A DNA stretch of 64,000 nucleotides from an uncultured Acidobacteriaceae bacterium. Lineage in GTDB: Bacteria; Acidobacteriota; Terriglobia; Terriglobales; Acidobacteriaceae. The position numbers were made by a program, and so were the translations under genes. Below, in pieces: positions 1 to 7,842 of the stretch (position 1 is the first letter of the stretch; each line of letters opens with the position of its first letter). A model generated the notes under the pieces. It did no database searches and was not told the origin of the DNA. It saw only the letters and a program-made list of their open reading frames with translations. The stretch covers positions 248,001-312,000 of the forward strand of contig CALFMO010000009.1 of assembly GCA_937879855.1 (NCBI GenBank), read 5' to 3'.

Positions 1-416
1 TCGAGATATCCCTCCAGCACCATCTGACTTACTCTAGTTGTGAAAAACGTTCGATTGAGCTGCAAAGCTTCAACGGCGGCCACCAAGTCCCGTCCTGCAT
101 CGGACTTGAGCAGAAAGCCGCGCGCGCCGGCGCGCAGAACCTCGCGCACGACATTATCGGAATCGTGCATCGTCAAAATCAGAATCGGGATATGGGAAGA
201 AGCCGCCAGAATCTGCCGCGCAGCCTCCAGGCCGTTCAGATTGGGCATGCCGATATCGAGCAGGATCAAATCAGGGTTGACGGTGCTGGCGAGTTCGACG
301 GCCTCGCGCCCGTCTTTGGCTTCCGCGCAGACTTCCCAACCCGGATGACCTTCCAGCAACGATCGGATACCGTGCCGGGCCACTTCATGGTCATCTGCAA
401 TTAGGATTCGAAGCAT
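1..416 (-). CDS. NarL-type response regulator, C-terminus cut by window edge
   Basis: The minus-strand frame opens at ATG 416 and runs off the left edge without a stop, so only the receiver domain and the start of the linker are visible (138 codons). The receiver has the acidic pair at D8/D9, the likely phosphoacceptor D54 in LLDIGMPNLNG, and the conserved lysine in FLLKSD. It closely resembles the regulator at 1940-2644, so a LuxR-type DNA-binding domain is expected beyond the edge, but this cannot be seen. It would act in the cytoplasm as a transcription factor activated by a histidine kinase. No cognate kinase is adjacent. The family call is firm; the target is unknown. Confidence 0.9.
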   Translation of the reverse strand, partial: MLRILIADDHEVARHGIRSLLEGHPGWEVCAEAKDGREAVELASTVNPDLILLDIGMPNLNGLEAARQILAASSHIPILILTMHDSDNVVREVLRAGARGFLLKSDAGRDLVAAVEALQLNRTFFTTRVSQMVLEGYL

Positions 417-808
417 TCTCTGCCTCCTAGTTAGCGAGCGGTGAAATGCCTGCCCGGCACGACGTTTTGAACCCACGTGCGCCGGCCGCCCCTACTCGTA
501 CGAGGGACGCTTCACTTAGTAACTTCAAAGCACAAACCGTGCCAAACACGTACTGCGTTGCATCCAAGCCGCTTTACCGGCCAAACAGTTTGCAGCTCGT
601 GTAAGTTTTTCCAAACGAGCTAAACGGACATCCAATTGTTAGAAATATGTTGAGTGCGAAGGATTTTACCCGGCAATACAGTGTTTGCCTTAACCACAGC
701 AGGACCGCGCGGGATATGCAGCGTGGATTTTCCTACAGCATGGACTCAACAAAAACTCTACGCGATCCCGAAGAGTCGCATCTAAAAGATGCACGGAGGC
801 TTGTCTCA
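417..808. other. Divergent intergenic region, 392 bases
   Basis: The region lies between the minus-strand response regulator and the plus-strand VWA gene and should hold both promoters. No convincing ORF is present. An imperfect hairpin can be drawn from AGCTCGT at 594-600 and ACGAGCT at 615-621, with a T-run in the loop. A frame open from 647 extends into the VWA gene, but its first 54 codons look non-coding. Confidence 0.5.
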
Positions 809-1888
809 ATGCGCTCGGCTACCACTAAATTTCTCCGCTCCGGATTGAGGACGGCAGGTTTCGCTGTATTTTTGTACGCGATCGCTTACGCGCAAAATAC
901 AGCGCCAGCTCAAAACAATCCATCGGCGCCGCCCCCAGCAGCATGGGATCCAGACTATGGTCCGCCACGAACGGCGGTCCCGCTCTCAGTCCAGGAATCG
1001 TCTGGCGAAAAATCGGGGCAGGAATCCTCGATCACGGCCGATAAGGACGATGCAGGCCGCTTCGTTTTCAAGAAGCAAGTGCAAGAAGTAGTGTTGCATG
1101 CCACGGTCGTGGACGATGCCGGCCACCTGGTCACAGGACTGGATCGCGGCGACTTTTCCATCTTCGTCAACAATGTGCCAGAACCGATTACATCGTTTCG
1201 GCGAGAAGATGTTCCCGTGGCTCTCGGTATCGTTGTCGACAACTCCGGCTCCATGCGAGACAAGCGGCAAAGAGTGAACCAGGCGGTGCTCAACCTTATT
1301 CGCGCCAGCAATCCGCAGGACGAAGTCTTCGTGGTTAACTTTAGCCAAACGCCTTACCTCGATCAGGACTTCACCTCTGACGTGAACCTGCTGCAGGCGG
1401 CGTTGCATCAAGTCTCTAGCCGCGGAAGCACGGCTCTCTACGACGCCGTAGTGGCTTCGGCGGCCCACCTGCAACACAACCCGCGGCTGACTAAGAAAGT
1501 GCTTCTGGTCATAACCGATGGGCAAGACAACATGAGCCGCGAGACGCTGCAGGATGCGATCCGGAAATTGCAGCCCAACAAAGGCGAGACGGTGTATGCC
1601 ATCGGACTGACCGACGAAGGATTGACCCAAACCGGACGGGATGCGCTTCAAATGCTTGCTTCAAGCACCGGTGGAGTGGCGTTCTTTCCGCAGAGTCTGG
1701 ACGAGGTGAACGAGATTACGCGGTCGGTTGCCCACGACATTCGCAGCCAGTACACCCTCGCGTTCAAGCCAGGAAATGCCGCCGCTAAGGGATACCAGTC
1801 GATTCGCGTGGAGGCGAGAGGACCCGCGCGCACCCATCTGACAGTGCGCACGCGAACTGGATACTTTCCGGGCGAGACAGTTCGATAA
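809..1888 (+). CDS. Secreted VWA-domain protein, acidobacterial type
   Basis: This 359-residue exported protein starts with a signal peptide (hydrophobic residues about 12-28, ending AYAQ). After a proline-rich spacer comes a beta-rich segment with LDRGDFSIFVNN (about 111-122), then a von Willebrand A domain with the metal-ion site DNSGS at 144-148. This order is the VWFA-related family expanded in Acidobacteriota. The frame is open from 647, but ATG 809 is chosen because GGAGG at 795-799 lies nine bases upstream and a signal peptide follows at once. VWA proteins usually mediate protein contacts; the partner here is unknown. It stands alone between response regulator genes. Confidence 0.88.
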   Translation: MRSATTKFLRSGLRTAGFAVFLYAIAYAQNTAPAQNNPSAPPPAAWDPDYGPPRTAVPLSVQESSGEKSGQESSITADKDDAGRFVFKKQVQEVVLHATVVDDAGHLVTGLDRGDFSIFVNNVPEPITSFRREDVPVALGIVVDNSGSMRDKRQRVNQAVLNLIRASNPQDEVFVVNFSQTPYLDQDFTSDVNLLQAALHQVSSRGSTALYDAVVASAAHLQHNPRLTKKVLLVITDGQDNMSRETLQDAIRKLQPNKGETVYAIGLTDEGLTQTGRDALQMLASSTGGVAFFPQSLDEVNEITRSVAHDIRSQYTLAFKPGNAAAKGYQSIRVEARGPARTHLTVRTRTGYFPGETVR

Positions 1889-1928
1889 CAGCGCTTCAAA
1901 TCAATTAGGTTTAAATCAAGTGGCGCCT

Positions 1929-1961
1929 CACCGGGCCGATTATGCTGCAGTCGGCCCGGTG
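1929..1961. terminator. Hairpin between convergent VWA and response regulator genes
   Basis: An 11-base perfect inverted repeat (1929-1939 and 1951-1961, CACCGGGCCGA arm) encloses an 11-base loop. The right part overlaps the last codons and stop of the minus-strand regulator. Neither side has a good T-run, so terminator function is only likely from its convergent position. Confidence 0.45.
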
Positions 1962-2644
1962 GGTGTCTTGGGGGGCGGCGGGGGTAGCTCGATCTGGATC
2001 AGGTTGTTCTTGATAGCATAAACAACCAAATCTCGAATGGAGTGGAAACTCAGTTTCCGCATGATGTTGCTGCGATGTGTCTCCACCGTCTTGGTGCTCA
2101 AGTTCAACAGGGATGCGACTTCTTTGGAGCTGTTGCCCTCGGCCAGCAGTTGAGTAATCTCACGCTCACGGGCCGTCAGCGTCGGCAGCTTTGGCGCTTC
2201 GTTTCTGGAAATGGTTTGACCTTTCTCCAGAAAACCGGCCAGCACCAGGTCATTGACGCGCGGCGTAAAAAACATGCGCTTGTTCTGCAGCGCTTCTACG
2301 GCAGAGACTAAGTCGCGAGCGGCATCTGACTTCAGAACGAAGCCCCGGGCGCCGGCGTCCAGCGCCTCCCGGATCACTTGATCGGAGTCGGTAATCGTGA
2401 GCACTATTACTTTGAAGTGAGGATCGTGCTGCAGGAGTTGGCGGGTTGTATCCAAGCCGTTCAGGTTGGGCATCCCAATGTCGACGATGACGACATCCGG
2501 ATTCAACTGCAAGGCCTTCTCGACCGCCTCGCGGCCGTCGCTGGCTTCGCCACAAACTTCCCAGCCTTCATGTTTTTCCAGAAGCGCGCGCAACCCGCGG
2601 CGCACGATTTCATGGTCATCGGCCAACAAGATTCTCAGCTTCAT
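1940..2644 (-). CDS. NarL/FixJ-family response regulator with LuxR HTH
   Basis: The 234-residue protein has a receiver domain (about 1-122; D10, phosphoacceptor D55 in IVDIGMPNLNG, lysine in FVLKSD) and a LuxR-type helix-turn-helix (about 150-215, with LTAREREITQLLAEG and STKTVETHRSNI). It ends in an unusual run of prolines. It is a phosphorylation-controlled cytoplasmic DNA-binding regulator. ATG 2644 has AGAGGG upstream. A receiver-only homologue ends 57 bases upstream in the same direction, so the two may be cotranscribed. No sensor kinase is adjacent. Confidence 0.95.
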   Translation of the reverse strand: MKLRILLADDHEIVRRGLRALLEKHEGWEVCGEASDGREAVEKALQLNPDVVIVDIGMPNLNGLDTTRQLLQHDPHFKVIVLTITDSDQVIREALDAGARGFVLKSDAARDLVSAVEALQNKRMFFTPRVNDLVLAGFLEKGQTISRNEAPKLPTLTAREREITQLLAEGNSSKEVASLLNLSTKTVETHRSNIMRKLSFHSIRDLVVYAIKNNLIQIELPPPPPKTPTGPTAA

Positions 2645-2701
2645 AATTAGCCCTCTTTCAGACTCGAACGGAGCGTGTGGTCTCTCTCTAACCCCAGCTC
2701 C

Positions 2702-3115
2702 CTAACGCAACTCGGCAACATTCCTGCCGTTTAAAGCGGTAAAGACCCGATGCTGGCTTACGGCATCGACGGCCGCCAACAGATCGCGGGCGGCATTGGA
2801 CTTTACCACGTAACCTCTCGCCCCAGCTTCCAGAGCTTCCCGCATCATTTGTGGAGAGTCGTGCTGGGTAACAAATAGAATCTCAAGACCGGGACATTCT
2901 TGCCTGAGCAGACGGCAGGCTTCCAAACCGTTCATTCGCGGCATGGTGACATCGAGCACCATAACGTCAGGGCTCAAATCTTTTGCCTTCTCCACTGCCT
3001 CAGCCCCGTCCGATGCTTCTCCAATGACTTCCCAGCCCGAGTGGCCTTCCAAAAGGGTCTTCAAGCCCTGCCTCACAATGGGGTGATCATCAACCAGCAG
3101 TATGCGAATTGTCAT
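2702..3115 (-). CDS. Single-domain response regulator (receiver only)
   Basis: This 137-residue protein matches the neighbouring NarL-type receivers closely (acidic pair D9/D10, phosphoacceptor D55 in VLDVTMPRMNG, conserved lysine in YVVKSN). It stops right after the receiver and linker. Only 57 bases separate it from the next gene, leaving no room for a lost DNA-binding domain. Receiver-only proteins usually act as phosphate sinks, relay partners or protein-interaction outputs. Its linker resembles that of the full-length paralogue, so it probably arose from a NarL-type ancestor by loss of the HTH. Confidence 0.9.
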   Translation of the reverse strand: MTIRILLVDDHPIVRQGLKTLLEGHSGWEVIGEASDGAEAVEKAKDLSPDVMVLDVTMPRMNGLEACRLLRQECPGLEILFVTQHDSPQMMREALEAGARGYVVKSNAARDLLAAVDAVSQHRVFTALNGRNVAELR

Positions 3116-3333
3116 TCAGGTTCAGTCCTTTGCGGAGACCAGACGATTCGCCACATTTTATCGTTCGTTTGTGACAAGCCTGACCAATATTTCTGAATTG
3201 AACACCACAAAACTCGGGGGGGGAGGGCCCCTTCACGTCAACGACTGAGGCTAACGTTCAAGTTGGCGAGGTCCAATACAGGGAATCCTGTATTTGGCCC
3301 CAGATAATTGAGGGCCAGTCCTCCAAATTTTCC

Positions 3334-3735
3334 CTAGAGGTTTTGCCCCGTAGAGATAATCGGGAAATAGGTCTTGTCGTGCAACAAAACCTCTACTGCT
3401 TCGACCACAGACCCGATGTCCTGCTTGGCGCAAGCCCCGCGAACTCCCGCTTGGCGCGCGGCCTCCGCCAACTGGTTTGAAAGGTGCAAGGTCACCATCA
3501 GAATGGGAATCTTGGGGAAAAGTTCGGAAATCTGTTTGGCTACATCAACGCCATTCAGGTCGGGCATCTGGTAGTCCAGCAGGATCAGGTCCGGAGGCGC
3601 CTCCAAGACTTGGTGCAGTGCCTCCGCGCCGGTGCGAGCCTCGCCGCACACATGCCATGATTCTTGTTGCTCAAGAATTGCCCGCAGATAGCGTCGCACC
3701 GCAGGATTGTCATCGACTAAAAGAATGCGGACCAT
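3334..3735 (-). CDS. Single-domain response regulator (receiver only)
   Basis: The 133-residue receiver has an acidic pair D8/D9, phosphoacceptor D54 in LLDYQMPDLNG and a lysine in ACAKQD. No output domain follows, and the 218 bases downstream contain no HTH in any frame. It is the most divergent of the four regulators in this block. ATG 3735 is preceded by a purine-rich GGAAAGG. The 313-base upstream region carries two related palindromes listed separately. The sensor partner is unknown. Confidence 0.88.
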   Translation of the reverse strand: MVRILLVDDNPAVRRYLRAILEQQESWHVCGEARTGAEALHQVLEAPPDLILLDYQMPDLNGVDVAKQISELFPKIPILMVTLHLSNQLAEAARQAGVRGACAKQDIGSVVEAVEVLLHDKTYFPIISTGQNL

Positions 3736-3959
3736 GCGAAAGCCTTTCCGGCTTCAGATACGATTGCGAACTCCGTCATTCGAGCAGAGAGCTTTCGCAC
3801 GAAAACAGCGTCAACGGAATTCTGAACTCATCCCTGGACTGTGGCCTTTCCCCTTGTGCCGTTTCATTGCTATGCGGGTCCCAGCCTCTTTTGCCTCTTT
3901 GAATGTGCCTCAGGTCGCGAGCGTTTTCTTGCTCGCCATACCCGTTATCTTGCCGGGAA

Positions 3960-3974
3960 TTACCATCATGGTAA
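3960..3974. promoter_or_regulatory. Palindrome TTACCATcATGGTAA, candidate operator
   Basis: This is a perfect 7-1-7 inverted repeat, 225 bases upstream of the receiver gene start at 3735. It shares the TTAC-N7-GTAA frame with the palindrome at 4022-4036. Operator function is inference. Confidence 0.4.
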
Positions 3975-4021
3975 ACATAGGCAAAACCTTGCACATCGAC
4001 AATCCAGTGAAGCCTGTAGGT

Positions 4022-4036
4022 TTACTAATTTAGTAA
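4022..4036. promoter_or_regulatory. Palindrome TTACTAAtTTAGTAA, candidate operator
   Basis: This is a perfect 7-1-7 inverted repeat whose centre lies 62 bases (about six helical turns) from the centre of the palindrome at 3960-3974. It is 13 bases beyond the stop of the gene at 4049. Operator function is inference. Confidence 0.4.
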
Positions 4037-4048
4037 CACTTACTGCAC

Positions 4049-5185
4049 TTACCAAATGCCTTTGTCGCTTCCAGTGAGCTTTTGCTCGAGAGCAGCAGCT
4101 GTAGCCAGGCCAGGCAACAGGCTCAGGCGCAGGCTGTTTCCCAGTTCGCCCTTAAGTAACAGAGTCATCAGTTCGGAGGCGTACAGATTCATCGAGTGAG
4201 GCAAGATCGAGACGCGGAGGAAGTCGCGGCGAAAGCGAACCTGATCGGTTCCGAACTTTGCCGATTCAGTGACCAGCGGGCTGAGCGGCACCCCGCCTCC
4301 GCGATAGGCCTCGACATACTCCGAAATGATGGTCAAGTAGGTGGCAATTCCCTCCCACAATCCAGCCGCGGAGCCCAACGAGTGCAGATAGGCAAAATCC
4401 ACGAGTTCTAAATCCAGCAGCCGGGCGTTGTCGACGATATCGCACAGGCGAATGTAGAAGTGCCGGTACATCCGTTGCAGCGTGCTGATGACGATCCGAT
4501 CTTCGGGCGCGGGAACGCGGAAGACGTGGCCACCAATCTGCGCCATATGGGTTCTCGATGACACCGATCGAGTTACGGCCGTCTGCTCCCCCGTCTGACC
4601 CAGGCGTCCGGCGTGCACCTCGATGAGTTCCGGCAATCCGGGCACGACGAAATTCCATTTATTCGCCAGGCGATCTCCCCAACTGCGATCCGCGAGCGTG
4701 GCCCTGAAATGCCTGGCCATGAGCTCCACGACACGGGCGGGATCGGCGTCGGTGTACAGATCCAAATCACTCCCCAGGTCCGGCCAGTGGTCGAGAGACT
4801 TGATTACAGTGACCGGGCATCCGCCTTCTTCGAGTTTCGTGCAGATCTGCGCCAAAAAATCGAGAGCATGATTGATGCGAGCATGTTCCTGTTGAACCGC
4901 AGCCGCGGTCCACTCCCCTGCCTGGGCATTGCCCTCGGCATGAAGCACCTGTTGAAGCGGCACGAGCGAGCGGATGATGACGTGATTCGTGTTAGCCAGC
5001 GCCTTCAGGTCTTCGAAGTCTTTCTGGCTTAAGCCGGCAGCAAGTTCCCCAATCGTAGTGAAGTAGGCTTCGATCGATCCTGGAATCGCGCGCGCCTCTG
5101 CGGAAGGCTGGGCGGAGAACGGCGCACTCAACAAGAGCCTGGACAGCAGTTGAAGGTTCGTCGACGAGTCGCGCACGGGCTGCAT
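4049..5185 (-). CDS. Nucleotidyltransferase-like protein of an envelope polysaccharide operon
   Basis: The 378-residue cytoplasmic protein carries GSDLDLYT, the GS-x-D-x-D signature of the polymerase-beta nucleotidyltransferase fold, and resembles the uncharacterised nucleotidyltransferase group (NTP_transf_5) often found in polysaccharide loci. The C-terminal half is helical, with no recognisable motif. The frame is open from TTG 5194, but ATG 5185 is preferred because GGAG lies nine bases before it. It is the last gene of a minus operon that includes a GH99-like lipoprotein and a large membrane protein. The substrate is unknown. Confidence 0.7.
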   Translation of the reverse strand: MQPVRDSSTNLQLLSRLLLSAPFSAQPSAEARAIPGSIEAYFTTIGELAAGLSQKDFEDLKALANTNHVIIRSLVPLQQVLHAEGNAQAGEWTAAAVQQEHARINHALDFLAQICTKLEEGGCPVTVIKSLDHWPDLGSDLDLYTDADPARVVELMARHFRATLADRSWGDRLANKWNFVVPGLPELIEVHAGRLGQTGEQTAVTRSVSSRTHMAQIGGHVFRVPAPEDRIVISTLQRMYRHFYIRLCDIVDNARLLDLELVDFAYLHSLGSAAGLWEGIATYLTIISEYVEAYRGGGVPLSPLVTESAKFGTDQVRFRRDFLRVSILPHSMNLYASELMTLLLKGELGNSLRLSLLPGLATAAALEQKLTGSDKGIW

Positions 5186-5276
5186 CAGATACAACTCCGT
5201 TCAAGATTGTTCATAAGAAAGTCCGCAAGTTTGGATGTAAGAAATTGCGCCCTGGTTGGCGTGCCGGCGAAGATGG

Positions 5277-6257
5277 TCACTTAGCCGCCGCACTGGAATG
5301 TCCGCCCTGTTGGCATTTAGCAAAGTTGAGGCGCTCGATGGCGGTACCCTCTTCGTAGTCGTTCCAGGTTTCGATCAAGACAAAAGGCAGTGGATGAGCC
5401 GCGTCAAAGTAACGAGTGTAAAAGTGCAGCGTGTCCTCAAAAGTTTGTCCGCAGCGGTTCGCCATGTGGCGATTCAGACCCCATGATGCGGCAGAATCGT
5501 CGAAACCCGGCCAGGCTGCGCCGACAGCAATCTTGTCGGGATGCTTGTTGCGCATGTTCTTGTAGAAATAGTCCAGATAGTCTTCGCCCCAATTACTCCC
5601 GTCTGGCGTCCAACCTTTTTGTCCCGGCTGCACCCAGGCGTAGGAACCGGAGATGGCGGGAGCAGATTGCGCAGGCGGGTCGTCTTTGTAGATGAAATAT
5701 GGCGTTGCTTCCCATCCGCTGCAATGATCCGCGACGCGGGTCCAGTCCACATGTCCATGCTTCGGAAAAATGAAGATCAACGGATGGCCGTTATAAGTGA
5801 GATAGGCACGACGATAGGGAGCTTCAGGCCCGATGTAGGCCTTATAGGCCTTGTCGAATGCGACGAAGGCGGCATCGGTGGCCTCGCCATCGTCATCCTG
5901 AGCTTCGTTGTAGAGCAGTGCAACCTGAAAATGGTTTTCGTCCGCGGTTTCTTGCATGAGCGCGAAATTGTGATCGGAATACGGAATCGAAGGTCCGTAC
6001 CAATCCACCACAAACGCGGAAATCCCGGTGTGGCGGGCTTGCTGAATCTGCTTGCGGAGAACTGCGCGATCGTCGCTGGAGTAGCCCACGTCCATATGCA
6101 CGTGATCGCCAAACCAGGGCATGTAGACGGCCAGTAATTTGGGCCAGGGATTAGGAGCCTGAAGGTTCTGCTGTGAAGGACGTGGTACGCCTGGCGTAGT
6201 ACAGCCAGTGGCCGCCATGAACAACACAATCGATAGTGCTAACAGCCTCGTCGACAA
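5277..6257 (-). CDS. GH99/GH71-like glycoside hydrolase lipoprotein
   Basis: The 326-residue protein begins with a lipoprotein signal (MAATGC, cysteine about residue 19) and should be anchored in a membrane facing the periplasm or surface. The body contains PWFGDH, VDWYGP and ETWNDYEEGTAIE, motifs of the GH99-like (endo-alpha-mannosidase/mannanase) TIM-barrel group. TTG 6257 is supported as start by GGAG seven bases upstream. It shares the WFG, DWYGP and WNDYEE motifs with the longer protein at 21953-23815. In this operon it may trim or process an exported polysaccharide. The linkage specificity is not predictable. Confidence 0.8.
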   Translation of the reverse strand: MSTRLLALSIVLFMAATGCTTPGVPRPSQQNLQAPNPWPKLLAVYMPWFGDHVHMDVGYSSDDRAVLRKQIQQARHTGISAFVVDWYGPSIPYSDHNFALMQETADENHFQVALLYNEAQDDDGEATDAAFVAFDKAYKAYIGPEAPYRRAYLTYNGHPLIFIFPKHGHVDWTRVADHCSGWEATPYFIYKDDPPAQSAPAISGSYAWVQPGQKGWTPDGSNWGEDYLDYFYKNMRNKHPDKIAVGAAWPGFDDSAASWGLNRHMANRCGQTFEDTLHFYTRYFDAAHPLPFVLIETWNDYEEGTAIERLNFAKCQQGGHSSAAAK

Positions 6258-6345
6258 GACACCACTCCATATCTTCCACCGTCGGATGAAAGATTAGATG
6301 CCCAGCCTCTTCCCGTGGTTGGCACGGGGGCCGGGCCGTATGCCC

Positions 6346-6903
6346 TCAGAATTGCGGGACAGCCTGGATCTGGCGAATCACCCAGCGGTCGGAGCCTGGA
6401 TTCATCAGCACGACATAATGCACAATCACATGTTCGTCGTGGATGGTTTTGTCGCCATCGAGAATCTGAAGATCGTAGTCCGCCGTATCATGCAGTTCAA
6501 TCAAGTCGCCTTCAGGAGCGTAGAAAACAGCCTCGACTTTGTGATTTTGATTGAGGTAGCGCGACCTGATGCCGCTGCTTCGTTGCGTGGTCACCGCGTT
6601 GGTGAGCCACGCATTGGCTGTGCCTACGAACAACCCATTGATCGGCGCTGTGGAATTTGACTCCAAGGCTTGTTCGAGATTCGCCCAGGCGAACTTGTAA
6701 TCACGAAGAAGCACGGTTTCGGTTTGGCTTTCCATCGCGCGCGGGCCAGCCTTGCTGGTGTTGAGCACGACGCGCGGAGCCGAATCAGCGCCAACAGAGT
6801 ACTTGGGCGTCAGCAAAGCAAACCCAGCCACTGCGAATGCGATCGCTTTCAGCACTCGAGAGGAACGGATTCCGCGCAACGTTTTCGAAGTGTTCTCGCG
6901 CAT
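6346..6903 (-). CDS. Exported protein of unknown function
   Basis: The 185-residue protein has an N-terminal hydrophobic segment (about 19-38, signal peptide or anchor), then a small soluble domain with alternating strands. I do not recognise the family. The strand-rich C-terminal half (EAVFYAPEGDLIELHDTADY, HYVVLMNPG) could be a lipocalin- or NTF2-like fold. Its ATG is two bases after the stop of the preceding gene, so translational coupling in the operon is likely. It probably acts with the other exported products of this operon. Confidence 0.75.
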   Translation of the reverse strand: MRENTSKTLRGIRSSRVLKAIAFAVAGFALLTPKYSVGADSAPRVVLNTSKAGPRAMESQTETVLLRDYKFAWANLEQALESNSTAPINGLFVGTANAWLTNAVTTQRSSGIRSRYLNQNHKVEAVFYAPEGDLIELHDTADYDLQILDGDKTIHDEHVIVHYVVLMNPGSDRWVIRQIQAVPQF

Positions 6904-6905
6904 GA

Positions 6906-7784
6906 TTACTGAGCCCCCAGGTGTAACTCGTTGCCCATGACAACTCCAGACGCGGCCGAAATCGTAACCGGACCGGTGCCTTCCATCTGGGCGCGGGCAA
7001 TGCCTTTTTTGACGGGCGCATCCACCGTGTCGGTGCCTTGCGCGTCTCTTGCGGTGAAGGTCACAATCGTGCCATCAGGCACAGGGTTGCCGGTACAGTC
7101 GCGAACCGGTTCAGTCTCGACGACAAAACCCTTGGCATTCCGCTGGCCTTTGATCTGAAGGCGGCATGGGTCGGAAGCCACTTGCTGTACCACTCGCCGA
7201 GTCGATACCCCATTGATCGATGCCGTGATCTGCAAATTGCCCGCCGAGCGGCCCGAACTTGTGCGGAACCAGGCGGCGCCATTTTGCGTTGAAGCACGGT
7301 GCGAGACAGGAGCTGCGCCCGCGGCCGTCAGTTGAAAATCCACGCTGGTCGGCGTCAGAACCAGATTATGAAATTCGTCAAAGGGCAACGCCACGCCGCT
7401 GACCACATTGCTCTCTCCAACCGGCGCTCGCGAAGGATGTACGAGGAAGGCCAGACTGACAGGCTTCGCCGGGGCCACAAAAAAACCAACGCTGCGGCAG
7501 TTGCCGGCACAGACGATTGCGATGTACTTTCCGGCGCTCTCCAGTTCTTTCGCGGTTAATGGGATGTCCTGCCCGAGTTGCACCGCTCGCTCTATCGCAA
7601 TGCTCGGGCCCACGAGATAAAAAGTGGCAGAGCCGCCGCCGGTGGTACCAATGGAGGCAGGAGTTCCGGCGACTGCAGCCGACGGGGCGCGAAGGTCCGT
7701 ATCCTGCGCGTAGAGCATGCCCGCGAGGAAAACGGCGCAGATCGCGAAAGCTAGTGCACCTCGCCGCCGCACGCTTTGCCGCAC
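6906..7784 (-). CDS. Exported Ig-like domain protein
   Basis: The protein has a signal peptide (hydrophobic ALAFAICAVFLAGMLYAQ) followed by two strand-rich domains. The last, with DCTGNPVPDGTIVTFTARDA, resembles bacterial Ig-like domain 1 (invasin type). The frame is open back to 7997, but the extension overlaps the preceding gene and looks non-coding. GTG 7784 with GAGG just upstream gives 292 residues and puts the signal peptide at the N-terminus; a nearby GTG is an alternative. It lies between two exported proteins in the operon. A structural role in the envelope or polymer binding is plausible but not shown. Confidence 0.7.
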   Translation of the reverse strand: MRQSVRRRGALAFAICAVFLAGMLYAQDTDLRAPSAAVAGTPASIGTTGGGSATFYLVGPSIAIERAVQLGQDIPLTAKELESAGKYIAIVCAGNCRSVGFFVAPAKPVSLAFLVHPSRAPVGESNVVSGVALPFDEFHNLVLTPTSVDFQLTAAGAAPVSHRASTQNGAAWFRTSSGRSAGNLQITASINGVSTRRVVQQVASDPCRLQIKGQRNAKGFVVETEPVRDCTGNPVPDGTIVTFTARDAQGTDTVDAPVKKGIARAQMEGTGPVTISAASGVVMGNELHLGAQ

Positions 7785-7842
7785 ATCGCCTCGTACATCA
7801 GCCTGCAGTACACGGCACCATTGCTCCGAGCCAATGCGAGAC

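Larger units (their letters stand above)
3736..4048. other. Intergenic region with two related palindromes, 313 bases
   Basis: No gene is supported here. The region lies upstream of the receiver gene at 3334-3735 and downstream of the operon ending at 4049. It contains two 15-base perfect palindromes (see the two site entries) and a GC hairpin made of GCGAGC/GCTCGC arms near 3916-3936. Confidence 0.5.

Noticed and set aside
647..808. N-terminal extension of the VWA gene
   Set aside because: It would place a signal peptide 54 residues inside the protein, and a good ribosome binding site marks ATG 809.
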